Origin: Halomonas caseinilytica
Lineage (GTDB): Bacteria; Pseudomonadota; Gammaproteobacteria; Pseudomonadales; Halomonadaceae
Length of the DNA: 64,000 bases
NCBI RefSeq assembly: GCF_001662305.1
Contig: NZ_BDEP01000014.1
Span: 124,001-188,000, forward strand
Direction: 5' to 3'
The notes beneath the pieces were generated by a model. It worked only from the letters and a program-made list of their open reading frames with translations, was not told the origin of the DNA and did not search any database. A program made the position numbers and the translations under genes. Positions 47,147 through 56,528 of the stretch are shown here, piece by piece. Position 1 is the stretch's first letter, and the number at the start of each line of letters is the position of its first letter.

Positions 47147-47359
47147 TCAGTGCATGTCGTCGTTCGGTTCGTCCTCGGGAAGCTCGGCGATGTCCTGGCT
47201 CAGGCGCTTGAACTCCTCGTGGAGCTCGATACCGCGCCGGGCACGAAGATTGCGCTGGGCTGCGCTGCGGGAGCGCTGCTCGTGCTCGCTGACTTCCATG
47301 CTCATGAAGATGTCGAGAAGTTCGCTCCTGACGGAAGTTAACCGTTCGGCTTTACGCAT
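47147..47359 (-). CDS. Small charged protein of unknown function (70 aa)
   Basis: Starts MRKAERLTSVRSELL with AGGAG a few bases upstream of ATG 47359; an in-frame ATG at 47419 would add 20 residues without support. The middle RSRSAAQRNLRARRGIELHEE is very basic and the C-terminus is acidic (LPEDEPNDD). It faintly resembles small RARRxIExH proteins annotated as PA3496-like; I cannot confirm this. Divergent from hexR across a 241-base spacer. Confidence 0.6.
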   Translation of the reverse strand: MRKAERLTSVRSELLDIFMSMEVSEHEQRSRSAAQRNLRARRGIELHEEFKRLSQDIAELPEDEPNDDMH

Positions 47360-47600
47360 GATCGACTCTCCTGTCTGCAGTGAATGTGCCGGCATCCTGG
47401 ACGCTGCGCGACACTGCACTTCTTACTATACCCCACTTGACAGAATGATGACGTAACGTCAACCGATGTCGTGGCAGTGGCCCGATGAATCCCTGGGTGC
47501 GCATTGCCGAACGGCTTGGGGCATACTGTGAATACAAGATCTTCAACCTATGCGCGGGACGCCGAAAGGACGCCCGCTAGCCGAAACAAGGAGTGTCCGC

Positions 47601-48461
47601 GTGAGCCTTGGCCTGTTCGATGAAATGAGACGCCGCATGGAGCACTTTCGTCGCTCCGAGCAGAAGGTGGCGCGTTTCGTGTTGCGCAACCCCGAAGAAG
47701 TGATCCACATGCGCATCGTCGATCTGGCTACCGAGGCCAAGGTCAGCGAACCCACGGTGGTGCGCTTCTGCCGAGCGCTGGGATGCAACGGCTTTCAGGA
47801 TTTCAAGCTCAAGCTGGCACAGATGCTGGCGACCGGCAGTCAGTTCGCCCAGTTCTCGATGAACGACAGCGACTCGGTGGCGGAATTCTCCCAGAGCATA
47901 TTCGACTCCACCGTCGGGACCTTGCTCTCGGTGCGTGACCGGCTGGACAACGAATCGCTGAGTCAGGCAATCAATGCGCTGGCCATGGCCAACCGTGTCG
48001 AATTCTACGGTTTTGGCGCCTCTGGGGCGGTGGCCTTCGATGCCCAACACAAGTTCTTTCGCCTGCAGATCTCCACCGCTGCCTACAATGATCCGCACAT
48101 GCAGAACATGTCGGCGGCGACCCTCAAGGAAGGCGATGTGGTTGTGGCGATCTCCCAGACCGGCCGTACCAAGGCGCTGGTCGCGAGTGTGCGCCTGGCA
48201 CGCGAGGCCGGCGCCACGGTGATTGGCCTGTGCCCGAGCGACACGCCTCTGGCCGCTGAGGTGACCCTGCCGCTGTATATCGACGTGCACGAGGATACCG
48301 AGATCTATACGCCCATGAGTTCACGCATCGCCCATCTAGTGTTGGTCGATGTTCTGGCAGTGGGCGTGGCCAAGACCCGAGGGCCGAAACTCGCCGAACA
48401 GCTCAAGGCGGTGAAGCGAAGCCTCAACCCGCTGCGTTTTCCGGAAGAGGGCGAGTCCTGA
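47601..48461 (+). CDS. hexR: HexR-type MurR/RpiR transcriptional regulator
   Basis: Controls central sugar metabolism (zwf/edd/gap genes) in Pseudomonas and relatives by sensing KDPG. 286 aa from GTG 47601 with AAGGAG 9 bases upstream. N-terminal RpiR HTH with LATEAKVSEPTVVRFCRALGCNGFQDFKLKLAQ, and a SIS effector domain with VEFYGFGASGAVAFDAQHKFFRL and ISQTGRTKAL. No zwf, pgl or edd gene is adjacent, so targets lie elsewhere. Confidence 0.9.
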   Translation: MSLGLFDEMRRRMEHFRRSEQKVARFVLRNPEEVIHMRIVDLATEAKVSEPTVVRFCRALGCNGFQDFKLKLAQMLATGSQFAQFSMNDSDSVAEFSQSIFDSTVGTLLSVRDRLDNESLSQAINALAMANRVEFYGFGASGAVAFDAQHKFFRLQISTAAYNDPHMQNMSAATLKEGDVVVAISQTGRTKALVASVRLAREAGATVIGLCPSDTPLAAEVTLPLYIDVHEDTEIYTPMSSRIAHLVLVDVLAVGVAKTRGPKLAEQLKAVKRSLNPLRFPEEGES

Positions 48462-48603
48462 GCCGGCATAGCCGACTCAGGAGCTTTACGCCATGAGCTT
48501 GAAGCGGGAAGACAACGCTTGACCCGGGGTTCGAGGGGCCAGCTTCCAGCTTCCAGCGTATGATAAGCTGTTGCTCCATTTTCCGAGCAGCGATGCCTTC
48601 CCC

Positions 48604-50808
48604 ATGGACGACGTCACGGCGATCCTCGATCAGATGAACCCGGCCCAGCGCGAGGCCGTCAGTGCTCCCCAAGGCAACATGCTGGTGCTGGCCGGCGCGG
48701 GCTCGGGCAAGACGCGGGTCCTGGTGCATCGCATCGCCTGGCTGATGCAGGCCGAGAGACTTTCGCCCTATGCCGTGCTGGCGGTGACCTTCACCAACAA
48801 GGCGGCCCGGGAGATGCGCACGCGTCTCGAGGCACTGCTGGGCATTTCACTGCGCCATGTCTGGGTGGGCACCTTTCACTCCATCGCTCATCGCCTGTTG
48901 CGCACCCATTGGCAGGATGCCCGCCTGCCGCAGCATTTCCAGATCATCGACAGCGACGATCAGCTACGCCTCATCAAGCGCCTGCTCAAGGACTACAACA
49001 TCGACGACGAGCGTTATCCGCCGCGTCAGGTGCAGTCCTTCATCTCGGGATGCAAGGAAGAAGGCCTGCGCCCCCATCAGGTGGATGCGCATGGCGATGC
49101 CTACCTGTCGCAGATGGTCGAGCTCTATGAGCGTTATCAGTTGACCTGCGAGCGGGGTGGGCTGGTCGATTTCGGCGAGCTGTTGCTGCGCAGCCTGGAG
49201 CTGCTGCGCGACAATCCCGCCTTGCTGGCCCATTACCAGGAGCGTTTCGGTCATGTGCTGGTCGACGAGTTCCAGGACACCAATACGCTGCAGTATGCCT
49301 GGCTGAAACTGCTCACCGGCATGCGTACGCCGATGACCGTCGTCGGCGACGACGATCAGTCGATCTATGGTTGGCGCGGGGCGCGCATCGAGAACATCCG
49401 CCGCTTCGAGAACGAGTTTCCCGACACCAAGCTGGTGCGTCTGGAACAGAACTATCGCTCCACCAGTGTGATCCTCGACGCCGCCAATGCCCTGATTCGT
49501 TACAACGCCGAGCGCATGGGCAAGGAGTTGTGGACGGCCGGGGACCATGGCGAGCTGATCTCGGTGTATGGCGGCTTCAACGACCTCGACGAAGCGCGCT
49601 ATATCGTCGACACCATTCGCGAGCGGGTTGGCGAAGGCATCAATCGCCGCGAGATCGCCATTCTCTATCGTTCCAACGCCCAGTCGCGGGTCATCGAGGA
49701 AACGCTGATTCGCCAAGGCGTGCCTTATCGGATCTACGGCGGTCAGCGCTTCTACGAGCGTCTGGAGATCAAGAATGCCCTGGCCTATCTTCGCCTGTTG
49801 CTCAATCGCGATGACGATGCCTCTCTGGAGCGGGTGATCAATGTACCGGCTCGGGGTATCGGTACTCGCACCGTCGAAACCCTGCGCAACCGGGCCCGCC
49901 AGACCGGCGATTCGCTCTGGCAGGCCCTGCACGATGCGACCTCGGATGGCAGCCTGCGCGGTCGGGCCGTCTCGTCGCTGAAGGCCTTCGCCGATCTGAT
50001 CGAGCAGCTCGACAACGAGGCCGCGGGGCTGTCGCTCCACGAGATCATCGATCGCGTCAACGAACGCACCGGGCTGGTCGAGCATCACCGCAACGAGAAG
50101 GGCGAGAAGGGCCAGGCCCGGGTCGAGAACCTGGAGGAGCTGGTGACCGCGGCCAAGGCCTTCACCCAGGGCGAGACCCTCGATGGCGTGGAAGCCGGCG
50201 AGGGCATGGCTGCCCTGGAAGCCTTTCTGGCCGAGGCAGCTCTCAATGCCGGTGAGCACGAGGCCGATGAATTCGAGGATTGCGTGCAATTGATGACGTT
50301 GCACTCGGCCAAGGGGCTGGAATTCCCGGTGGTATTCATGGCCGGCGTGGAGGAAGGCCTCTTCCCGCACAAGATGTCGATGGAAGAGCCCGGCCGGCTA
50401 GAGGAGGAACGGCGGCTCTGCTATGTGGGCATGACACGGGCCATGAAGAAGCTCTACTTCACCCACGCCGAATTGCGTCGGCTGCATGGCAAGGAGACCT
50501 TCCAGCGACCGTCGCGTTTCCTGCGCGAGGTGCCCGAAGGCTTCATGGAAGAGGTCAGGCTACGTGGCCAGGTCTCGCGTCCCGTCACCACCTCGCGGCC
50601 TTCGCCGGGTCTGCAGCAGAATGGCGTCGAGGGCGGGGCGGATTTGCCGTCGTTGTCGCTTGGCCAGCGCGTCAGTCACCCGGTCTTTGGCGAGGGCGTG
50701 ATTCTCAACGCCGAAGGCGAGGGGGAGCGTGCCCGTGTCCAGGTCAGCTTCGAAGGAGAGGGCGACAAATGGCTGGTACTGGGCTTCGCCAAGCTGACGC
50801 CGCTGTAG
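48604..50808 (+). CDS. uvrD: DNA helicase II UvrD
   Basis: 3'-5' SF1 helicase for nucleotide-excision and mismatch repair. 734 aa from ATG 48604, no strong SD. Walker A AGAGSGKTRVLVHRIAWLM (31-37), VTFTNKAAREMR (motif Ia), DEFQDTNTLQY (motif II), DDDQSIYGWRGA, EQNYRS, YRIYGGQRFYER, LMTLHSAKGLEFPVVF, and VGMTRAMKKLYF are present. The C-terminal Tudor-like segment SLGQRVSHPVFGEGVIL fits UvrD rather than Rep. Confidence 0.97.
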   Translation: MDDVTAILDQMNPAQREAVSAPQGNMLVLAGAGSGKTRVLVHRIAWLMQAERLSPYAVLAVTFTNKAAREMRTRLEALLGISLRHVWVGTFHSIAHRLLRTHWQDARLPQHFQIIDSDDQLRLIKRLLKDYNIDDERYPPRQVQSFISGCKEEGLRPHQVDAHGDAYLSQMVELYERYQLTCERGGLVDFGELLLRSLELLRDNPALLAHYQERFGHVLVDEFQDTNTLQYAWLKLLTGMRTPMTVVGDDDQSIYGWRGARIENIRRFENEFPDTKLVRLEQNYRSTSVILDAANALIRYNAERMGKELWTAGDHGELISVYGGFNDLDEARYIVDTIRERVGEGINRREIAILYRSNAQSRVIEETLIRQGVPYRIYGGQRFYERLEIKNALAYLRLLLNRDDDASLERVINVPARGIGTRTVETLRNRARQTGDSLWQALHDATSDGSLRGRAVSSLKAFADLIEQLDNEAAGLSLHEIIDRVNERTGLVEHHRNEKGEKGQARVENLEELVTAAKAFTQGETLDGVEAGEGMAALEAFLAEAALNAGEHEADEFEDCVQLMTLHSAKGLEFPVVFMAGVEEGLFPHKMSMEEPGRLEEERRLCYVGMTRAMKKLYFTHAELRRLHGKETFQRPSRFLREVPEGFMEEVRLRGQVSRPVTTSRPSPGLQQNGVEGGADLPSLSLGQRVSHPVFGEGVILNAEGEGERARVQVSFEGEGDKWLVLGFAKLTPL

Positions 50809-50991
50809 TTGATGCCCTGGTAGGACGCCCTTGTAGAAAGGCACAAGCCCTGATGCATCGTTGCGTTCGCGACAATGGGTGGCGCCAGTGGTTCGCTTGC
50901 CGATGAAATCGGCCTTCGCGCATACTGCCTGTCGGACACGGTGCCGCCTGGCACGATACATAAAAAAGACCACCAAGGAGCCGCCCTCGCC

Positions 50992-52092
50992 ATGGAGCGT
51001 CGCAACTTTCTCAAGACCAGTCTCAAGACCCTGGGTGCCGGCACAGCAGGCGTCGTCGCCGCCCCCTTCGTCAACACCGCCAGTGCGCAGGAGACCATCA
51101 CCTGGAACATGGTGACGTCCTGGCCGAAGAATTTTCCTGCCCTGGGCACCGGGGCCAACGATTTCGCCGCGCGCATCGAACGCATGTCGGGCGGACGCAT
51201 GCGCGTGAAGGTCCATGGCGCCGGAGAAATGGTACCGGCCATGGAGGTCTTCGATGCGGTCTCGGCCGGCACCGCCGAAATGGGGCATTCTGCTTCCTAT
51301 TACTGGCGTGGCAAGGTCGCCGCCGCCCAGTTCTTTACCGCCGTGCCCTTCGGCATGACCACCACCGAGACCAACGCCTGGTTGTATAATGGTGATGGCC
51401 AGTCCCTGTGGGACGAGGTCTATGCCGAGCACAATCTCAAGCCCTTCCCGGTGGGCAATACGGGCACCCAGATGGCCGGCTGGTTCAAGAAGGAAATCAA
51501 GTCGCTGGACGACATGCAGGGGCTCAAGCTGCGCTTGCCCGGGTTGGCCGGAGAGGCGATGAGCGGCATCGGCGTGACCACCATGACCACGCCCGGCAGC
51601 GAAATCTTCACCTCTATGCAGACCGGGGTGCTGGACGCGGCCGACTGGGTCGGGCCGTACAACGATCTGGCCTTCGGTCTGCACCAGGTGGCGGATTACT
51701 ACTATACCTCAGCCTGGAACGAGCCCAGCGCCGTCCTGGAGGGTACCGTCAATCTGGATGCCTGGAAGGCGTTGCCGGATGATCTCAAGGCGGTGGTGAC
51801 GGAAGCGGCGCGGGCCTCCAACCTGGCCATGATCAGCGAGTTCGCGCTGCGCAACGCCGAGGCGCTGAAGACGCTGGTCGATGAGCACGGCGTCAAGTTG
51901 CGCTCCTTCCCCGACGATGTCATGTCGGCACTGCACGAGTCTTCCCGGGAGGTACTGCAGAAGCAGATCGACAGCGACGAGGCGTCACGTCGTGTGTATG
52001 ACTCCTATCGCACCTTCCAGCAGAAGGTGCGTCCCTTCACCGATGTGGGCGAGTTTGCCTATCTGAAGGCCCGGGAAAAACAGCTGGGATAA
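50992..52092 (+). CDS. TRAP transporter substrate-binding protein, Tat-exported, orphan
   Basis: Periplasmic receptor of a DctP-type TRAP importer. 366 aa from ATG 50992 with AAGGAG upstream. Twin-arginine signal MERRNFLKTSLKTLGAGTAG ending ANTASA-like before QET. DctP-family sequence: SWPKNFPALGTGANDFAARIERMSGGRMRVKV, GTAEMGHSASYYW, GLKLRLPGLAGEAMSGIGVTT. The TRAP membrane genes dctQ/dctM are absent nearby, unlike most members. Resembles solute receptors for mannitol/lactate/2-oxo acid type (SBP_7); the ligand is unknown. Confidence 0.88.
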   Translation: MERRNFLKTSLKTLGAGTAGVVAAPFVNTASAQETITWNMVTSWPKNFPALGTGANDFAARIERMSGGRMRVKVHGAGEMVPAMEVFDAVSAGTAEMGHSASYYWRGKVAAAQFFTAVPFGMTTTETNAWLYNGDGQSLWDEVYAEHNLKPFPVGNTGTQMAGWFKKEIKSLDDMQGLKLRLPGLAGEAMSGIGVTTMTTPGSEIFTSMQTGVLDAADWVGPYNDLAFGLHQVADYYYTSAWNEPSAVLEGTVNLDAWKALPDDLKAVVTEAARASNLAMISEFALRNAEALKTLVDEHGVKLRSFPDDVMSALHESSREVLQKQIDSDEASRRVYDSYRTFQQKVRPFTDVGEFAYLKAREKQLG

Positions 52093-52128
52093 GCCCGCAT
52101 GAGCCGATGACGGTGGCCGCGCTTGTCT

Positions 52129-52539
52129 CTAGTTGTCTCCCTGGCGCACGGCCCGGATGCGGCCCTTGTCGTCCAGAGCGACCATCACGAAACGAGCCTC
52201 GGTGACCTTGTGCAGTTCATCGGGGTTGCGATCCTGTAGGGCGTGGCTCCACACCTCGACATCGATCTTGATCGAGCTGCGGCCGATCTCGCGGATCTCG
52301 GTGAAGATATTGACGACCGAGCCCACGCGGACGGGGCAGAGAAAATCCATGGCCTCGATGGCAACGGTGGCGGTTCGACCATGGGCTTCACGGCTGGCGG
52401 TCAGTTCGGCGGCCTGATCCATGTGGCCGACCAGCCAGCCACCGGGGATGTCGCCGTGCAGGTTGGTGTCCTGGCGACGGGCGGTCAGCTTCAGTGCCAA
52501 CTGACCGCGCGGTGCTGGAATATCATCGAGTTCGCTCAT
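52129..52539 (-). CDS. Acyl-CoA thioesterase, hotdog fold (YciA-like)
   Basis: Predicted cytosolic acyl-CoA hydrolase. 136 aa from ATG 52539; upstream in-frame codons to 52635 match nothing. GQLALKLTARRQDTNLHGDIPGGWLVGHMDQA holds the hotdog start with conserved Asp/His, and AIEAMDFLCPVRVGSVVNIFTEI continues the family. Convergent with the TRAP gene (36 bases apart). Confidence 0.85.
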   Translation of the reverse strand: MSELDDIPAPRGQLALKLTARRQDTNLHGDIPGGWLVGHMDQAAELTASREAHGRTATVAIEAMDFLCPVRVGSVVNIFTEIREIGRSSIKIDVEVWSHALQDRNPDELHKVTEARFVMVALDDKGRIRAVRQGDN

Positions 52540-52699
52540 GGGTCGTGATGCCTGGGTTGTTATTGTGGATAGGGGGAGCGCGAGTGGCGTTATCCTATTA
52601 CGGCAAGCCATGATAAACGGCAAGGTCGTGGTCACTCCACCTTTTGCGGCATCATGACGCGGGCCGGCTCACCAGCCGCTTGTTCCACCGGGAGGACGC

Positions 52700-53647
52700 A
52701 TGCTATCCGCCATTCGCCAACGCCTTCGGGTCGCCTTGCTGGTCGTGGGCTTCGTCTGCGCCACGCCCACGTTGGCCGAGGAGCCCGTCGGCACCTTGGG
52801 TACCGTGGGTTCCGATACCATGGCGGGCCTGATGTTGCGGTGGGGTGAGCAATTGGCACGCCAGCATCCGGGCATGCGCCTGCAACTCCAGGCCAGCGGC
52901 TCGGCCAGCGCGCCGCCGGCATTGACGGCTGGCACCACCCTGGTGGGCCCCATGTCGCGCCCGATGACCGAGGTCGAACTGTCGGCGTTCGAACGCCATT
53001 ACGGCTATCCGCCTCAAGCCCTGGTGGTGGCGCGCGATGCTCTGGTCGTGGTGGTGCATCGTCACAATCCTCTGCGCAGCCTTGACCGCCCCGAGCTGGA
53101 TGCCATCTTTTCGGATGGTCGTCGATGCGGTGCGGATGACAGCATGGATCGTTGGTCAGCATTGATCGAAGGCGATATCCAGGGACACATCATGCCGCAC
53201 GGGCGAAATGCGGTTTCCGGGACGCATGAACTGTTCCGGCGCGAAGCCTTGTGCAATGGCGCCTTTCGCCCCGACGTCAGCGAGCATCCGGGCTCTGCCG
53301 CCGTGGTCGCAGCGGTGGCTTCCGACCCGCGGGCGATCGGTTATGCCGGCCTCAACCACCTGACCCCCGGCGTGCACTCGGTGGCCTTGCGCGATGACGA
53401 TGGCAATGTGCATCGGCCCGAGCCGTCGGCGGTGCGGAGTGGCGATTATCCCTTCACGCGCGATCTGCGGCTTTACGTGAATCTCCCCCCGGATAATGCC
53501 TTGCCCGAGGTCGAACGTGCCTTTCTCGATCTGGTCCTGTCGCCGGAGGGACAGGCGATTGTCGAGGAGCTGGGATTCGTCGCATTGCCGCAGGCGGTGC
53601 TGGAACGTCAACGCCGCGATCTCGGTCTGGAACCACTGGGTTCCTGA
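52700..53647 (+). CDS. pstS: Phosphate ABC transporter substrate-binding protein PstS
   Basis: Periplasmic high-affinity phosphate receptor. 315 aa, signal peptide of about 26 residues ending TLA before EEP. Phosphate loop TLGTVGSDTMAGLMLRW near 32-48, GSASAPPALTAGTTLVGPMSRPMTEVE and RNAVSGTHELFRREALC with the second binding loop. GGGAGG precedes the ATG. No Pho box was found upstream; the first Pho box follows the gene, before pstC. Confidence 0.92.
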   Translation: MLSAIRQRLRVALLVVGFVCATPTLAEEPVGTLGTVGSDTMAGLMLRWGEQLARQHPGMRLQLQASGSASAPPALTAGTTLVGPMSRPMTEVELSAFERHYGYPPQALVVARDALVVVVHRHNPLRSLDRPELDAIFSDGRRCGADDSMDRWSALIEGDIQGHIMPHGRNAVSGTHELFRREALCNGAFRPDVSEHPGSAAVVAAVASDPRAIGYAGLNHLTPGVHSVALRDDDGNVHRPEPSAVRSGDYPFTRDLRLYVNLPPDNALPEVERAFLDLVLSPEGQAIVEELGFVALPQAVLERQRRDLGLEPLGS

Positions 53648-53650
53648 CGG

Positions 53651-53679
53651 TTGTCACTGCATTGTCATGACACTGTCGT
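53651..53679 (+). promoter_or_regulatory. Pho box upstream of pstC
   Basis: Three direct 7-mers TTGTCAC, TTGTCAT, CTGTCGT at 53651, 53662 and 53673, an exact 11-base period with 4-base spacers: the PhoB-binding pattern. It is 40 bases before the pstC ATG, within the 71-base pstS-pstC gap. PhoB-activated pstCAB-phoU transcription under phosphate limitation is inferred. Confidence 0.88.
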
Positions 53680-53718
53680 ATTTTTTCGCTACCGCATTTA
53701 TTCCGCTCTGGACCCAGC

Positions 53719-54942
53719 ATGCAACATACGCCTTCACCGCCCCCTGTACGCCGGCATTTCCGTCAGACCCGTGACCGCCTGGCCACGGCGCTGATCACTG
53801 CCGGTGGCATCGGGGTGATCGCGGCGGTGATGGCCATCGGCGTCTTTCTGGCGGTGGAGGTGGTGCCGCTGTTCTGGTCCTCATCGGATGCGCCCCGGAT
53901 CAACCTGGAAACGCTGTGGCTGCCCCAGGCTTACGAGGGCCATGAGGTACCGGTACATCGCTGGCAGCCGGCGATGCCCGAGGGGGGAGGCGAACCTCGC
54001 TTCGGCATGCTGCCGTTGGTCTGGGGAACCCTGGAAGCGGCGATCTGGGCACTAGTGATTGCCGTGCCGCTTGCGCTGGGAGCGGCGGCACACTCGGCGC
54101 TGTTCATGTCGCGTCGCTTGCGGGCCCGCTTGAAGCCGACCCTGGAGCTGATGGAGGCCATGCCGGGTGTGGTCATCGGTTTCGTGGCCGGGTTGGTGTT
54201 GGCACCCTGGCTCGACGATCACCTGGCGCTGGGTCTGACGCTGCTGGTCATGCTGCCCTCGGGACTGCTGCTTGCCGGTGGTCTGTGGGCGCGCCTCGGC
54301 GCCCGATGGCGTCGCCCCCTGCCGATGGGGTGGGCGGCATTATGGCTGTTGCCCTGGTTGCTGGTGTGCTGGTTTCTGTCGTCCTGGCTGTCACCCGTGC
54401 TGGAAGCCTGGTGGTTCGGGGGCGATCTGCGTGCCTGGCTGGAGGTGTCTCTGGGGCTGGATTATGCGAATCGCAATGCCATCATCGTCGGCATGGCGAT
54501 GGGATTTGCGGTCATGCCCAGCATCTATGCGCTGGCCGAGGATGCCTTGTCGGGTGTACCGAAGTCACTCGTTGAAGGCGCAGAGGCGCTCGGTGCGACA
54601 CGCTGGCAGTCCTTGTGGAAGGTGGTGCTGCCGGCGGCCGGTCCGGGTGTGTTGTCGGCAGTGATGATCGGCGCCGGCAGGGCCGTGGGAGAAACCATGA
54701 TCGTGCTGATGGCCAGCGGGAATACTGCGCTGATGACTGCCAGTCCGCTCGATGGCCTGCGCTCGATGGCGGCGAGCATCGCCATCGAGCTGCCCGAGGC
54801 CGTGCCTGGCGGAACCCATTACCGCTTGCTCCTGCTGGCGGCCTTGCTGCTGTTCGTCTTCACCTTCTGCGTCAATACGCTGGCCGAGGTGGTCAGGTCA
54901 CGGCTTCGTCGGCGTTACCGTCGCATGGAGGGCCTGGGCTGA
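53719..54942 (+). CDS. pstC: Phosphate ABC transporter permease PstC
   Basis: Inner-membrane phosphate channel subunit. 407 aa, longer than E. coli PstC (319), with an extra hydrophilic stretch after the first helix (about 60-105) and a second after about 190. FGMLPLVWGTLEAAIWALVIAVPLALGAA and the EAA loop EGAEALGATRWQSLWKVVLPAAGPGVL are typical. Its stop TGA overlaps the pstA ATG. Confidence 0.94.
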   Translation: MQHTPSPPPVRRHFRQTRDRLATALITAGGIGVIAAVMAIGVFLAVEVVPLFWSSSDAPRINLETLWLPQAYEGHEVPVHRWQPAMPEGGGEPRFGMLPLVWGTLEAAIWALVIAVPLALGAAAHSALFMSRRLRARLKPTLELMEAMPGVVIGFVAGLVLAPWLDDHLALGLTLLVMLPSGLLLAGGLWARLGARWRRPLPMGWAALWLLPWLLVCWFLSSWLSPVLEAWWFGGDLRAWLEVSLGLDYANRNAIIVGMAMGFAVMPSIYALAEDALSGVPKSLVEGAEALGATRWQSLWKVVLPAAGPGVLSAVMIGAGRAVGETMIVLMASGNTALMTASPLDGLRSMAASIAIELPEAVPGGTHYRLLLLAALLLFVFTFCVNTLAEVVRSRLRRRYRRMEGLG

Positions 54943-56495
54943 TGATGACCTGGCGACGTCCATCCAGACGGGCGGCACGCAGCGAGGGGCCCTGGGCCTG
55001 GCTGGCTGCCGGCAGCGTCGCGACATCGCTGGCGCTGCTGGCGCTGCTGCTGGGGCTGTTGGCGGTGCGGGGGCTTGGCCATTTCTGGCCGGCCGAGGTG
55101 TCTCTGGTGGCCCTGGACGATGGCCGCCAGTTGGCCGGATGGGCGGTCAAGGAGTCGCCCCTACCGGGTGGCGACGGTCGAGAGCGACTGTATCGTACGG
55201 GCAACCGGGATCTGGATGGTGCCATCTGGGATTGGGTGGACCTGGACGAGATCCGCGAGGTGAGCCATCCCTCCGATCTGGTGGTTCTGGAGCGGCGGCG
55301 CTGGAGTGAGTTCATCGGTCGTCTCGAGGCGGTCGAGACCGAGTCGGGGGAGCGCATCTCGGGTGAATCGGCCTGGCCGGCTCTCGAGCGGCGCTTGACG
55401 GCGCTCGAACAGCATCGGGCCTCGATCGAAAGATTGCGACACCAGGTCATTCGTCCTCTGGTGCTTCGCCTCGAGGCGGGCGAGGCGTCCGAGCTGGAAC
55501 GGGAAAGGCTCTCGGCGGCCCAGGAGCAGGTGCGTGAGCAGCAGGCTGCCTTGCCGAAGGATATCCTGATCCTGGAAACCGTCGACGGCAGACAGCTTCG
55601 CCAGCCGCTGACGGAAGTGACCGATGCGCTTCAACCCAATGCCATGGGGGTGGGCGAGAAGGTCGTTGCCTGGAGCCAAGGCGTCTGGCGCTTTCTCTCC
55701 GAGGGGCCGCGTGCCGCCAACACGGCCGGCGGTGTCTGGCCGGCGATCTTCGGTACGGTATTGATGGTGGTGCTGATGTCGATCTTCGTGACCCCGTTCG
55801 GTGTGCTGGCGGCAGTCTATCTCAACGAGGTGGCCCACCAGGGACGATTGACGCACTGGGTGCGCATCGGCGTGCGCAACCTGGCCGGCGTGCCGTCCAT
55901 CGTCTACGGCGTCTTCGGGCTTGGTGTCTTCGTCTATGGCATTGGCGGCCACCTGGATGACTGGTTCTTCTCGTCGTCGCTGCCATCGCCGACCTTCGGC
56001 ACCGGCGGCTTGCTGTGGGCGTCATTGACGCTGGCGCTGTTGACGTTGCCGGTGGTGATCGTCGCCACCGAAGAGGGGTTGGCACGCATCCCCGAGAGTC
56101 AGCGGGAGGGAGCCCTGGCGCTGGGAGCGACCCGCTTCGAGATGTTGACGCGGATCGTGCTGCCGATGGCGATGCCGGCCATGTTGACCGGCGTGATCCT
56201 GGCGGTGGCGAGGGCCGCCGGCGAAGTCGCGCCGTTGATGCTGGTCGGGGTCGCCAAGCTGGCGCCCCAGGTACCGGTGGACGGCGAGTTCCCCTTTCTC
56301 CATCTTGATAGGAAGTTCATGCATCTGGGCTACCACATCTTCGATGCCGCCTTTCATGGCGGCGATGTTCAGGCAGCGATGCCGTTGATCTATGCCACGG
56401 CATTGTTGCTGGTCCTGGTGATCCTGGTGCTTAACCTGACTGCAATATTCTTGCGTCACCATTTGAGATCGCGCCATGGCACCCTGTCGAAATAG
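54942..56495 (+). CDS. pstA: Phosphate ABC transporter permease PstA, long form
   Basis: Second channel subunit. 517 aa from ATG 54942; the start overlaps pstC (TGATG). After helix 1 (about 21-45) a periplasmic insert of roughly 200 residues includes an Arg/Glu-rich coiled-coil segment (about 150-210), then the canonical permease with FGTVLMVVLMSIFVTPFGVLAAVYL and EGALALGATRFEMLTRIVLPMAM (EAA). The long PstA form is known from Pseudomonas; the insert's role is unclear. Confidence 0.93.
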   Translation: MMTWRRPSRRAARSEGPWAWLAAGSVATSLALLALLLGLLAVRGLGHFWPAEVSLVALDDGRQLAGWAVKESPLPGGDGRERLYRTGNRDLDGAIWDWVDLDEIREVSHPSDLVVLERRRWSEFIGRLEAVETESGERISGESAWPALERRLTALEQHRASIERLRHQVIRPLVLRLEAGEASELERERLSAAQEQVREQQAALPKDILILETVDGRQLRQPLTEVTDALQPNAMGVGEKVVAWSQGVWRFLSEGPRAANTAGGVWPAIFGTVLMVVLMSIFVTPFGVLAAVYLNEVAHQGRLTHWVRIGVRNLAGVPSIVYGVFGLGVFVYGIGGHLDDWFFSSSLPSPTFGTGGLLWASLTLALLTLPVVIVATEEGLARIPESQREGALALGATRFEMLTRIVLPMAMPAMLTGVILAVARAAGEVAPLMLVGVAKLAPQVPVDGEFPFLHLDRKFMHLGYHIFDAAFHGGDVQAAMPLIYATALLLVLVILVLNLTAIFLRHHLRSRHGTLSK

Positions 56496-56528
56496 TGAGG
56501 TGCCATCATCGCGCCAAGGGGAACCTTG

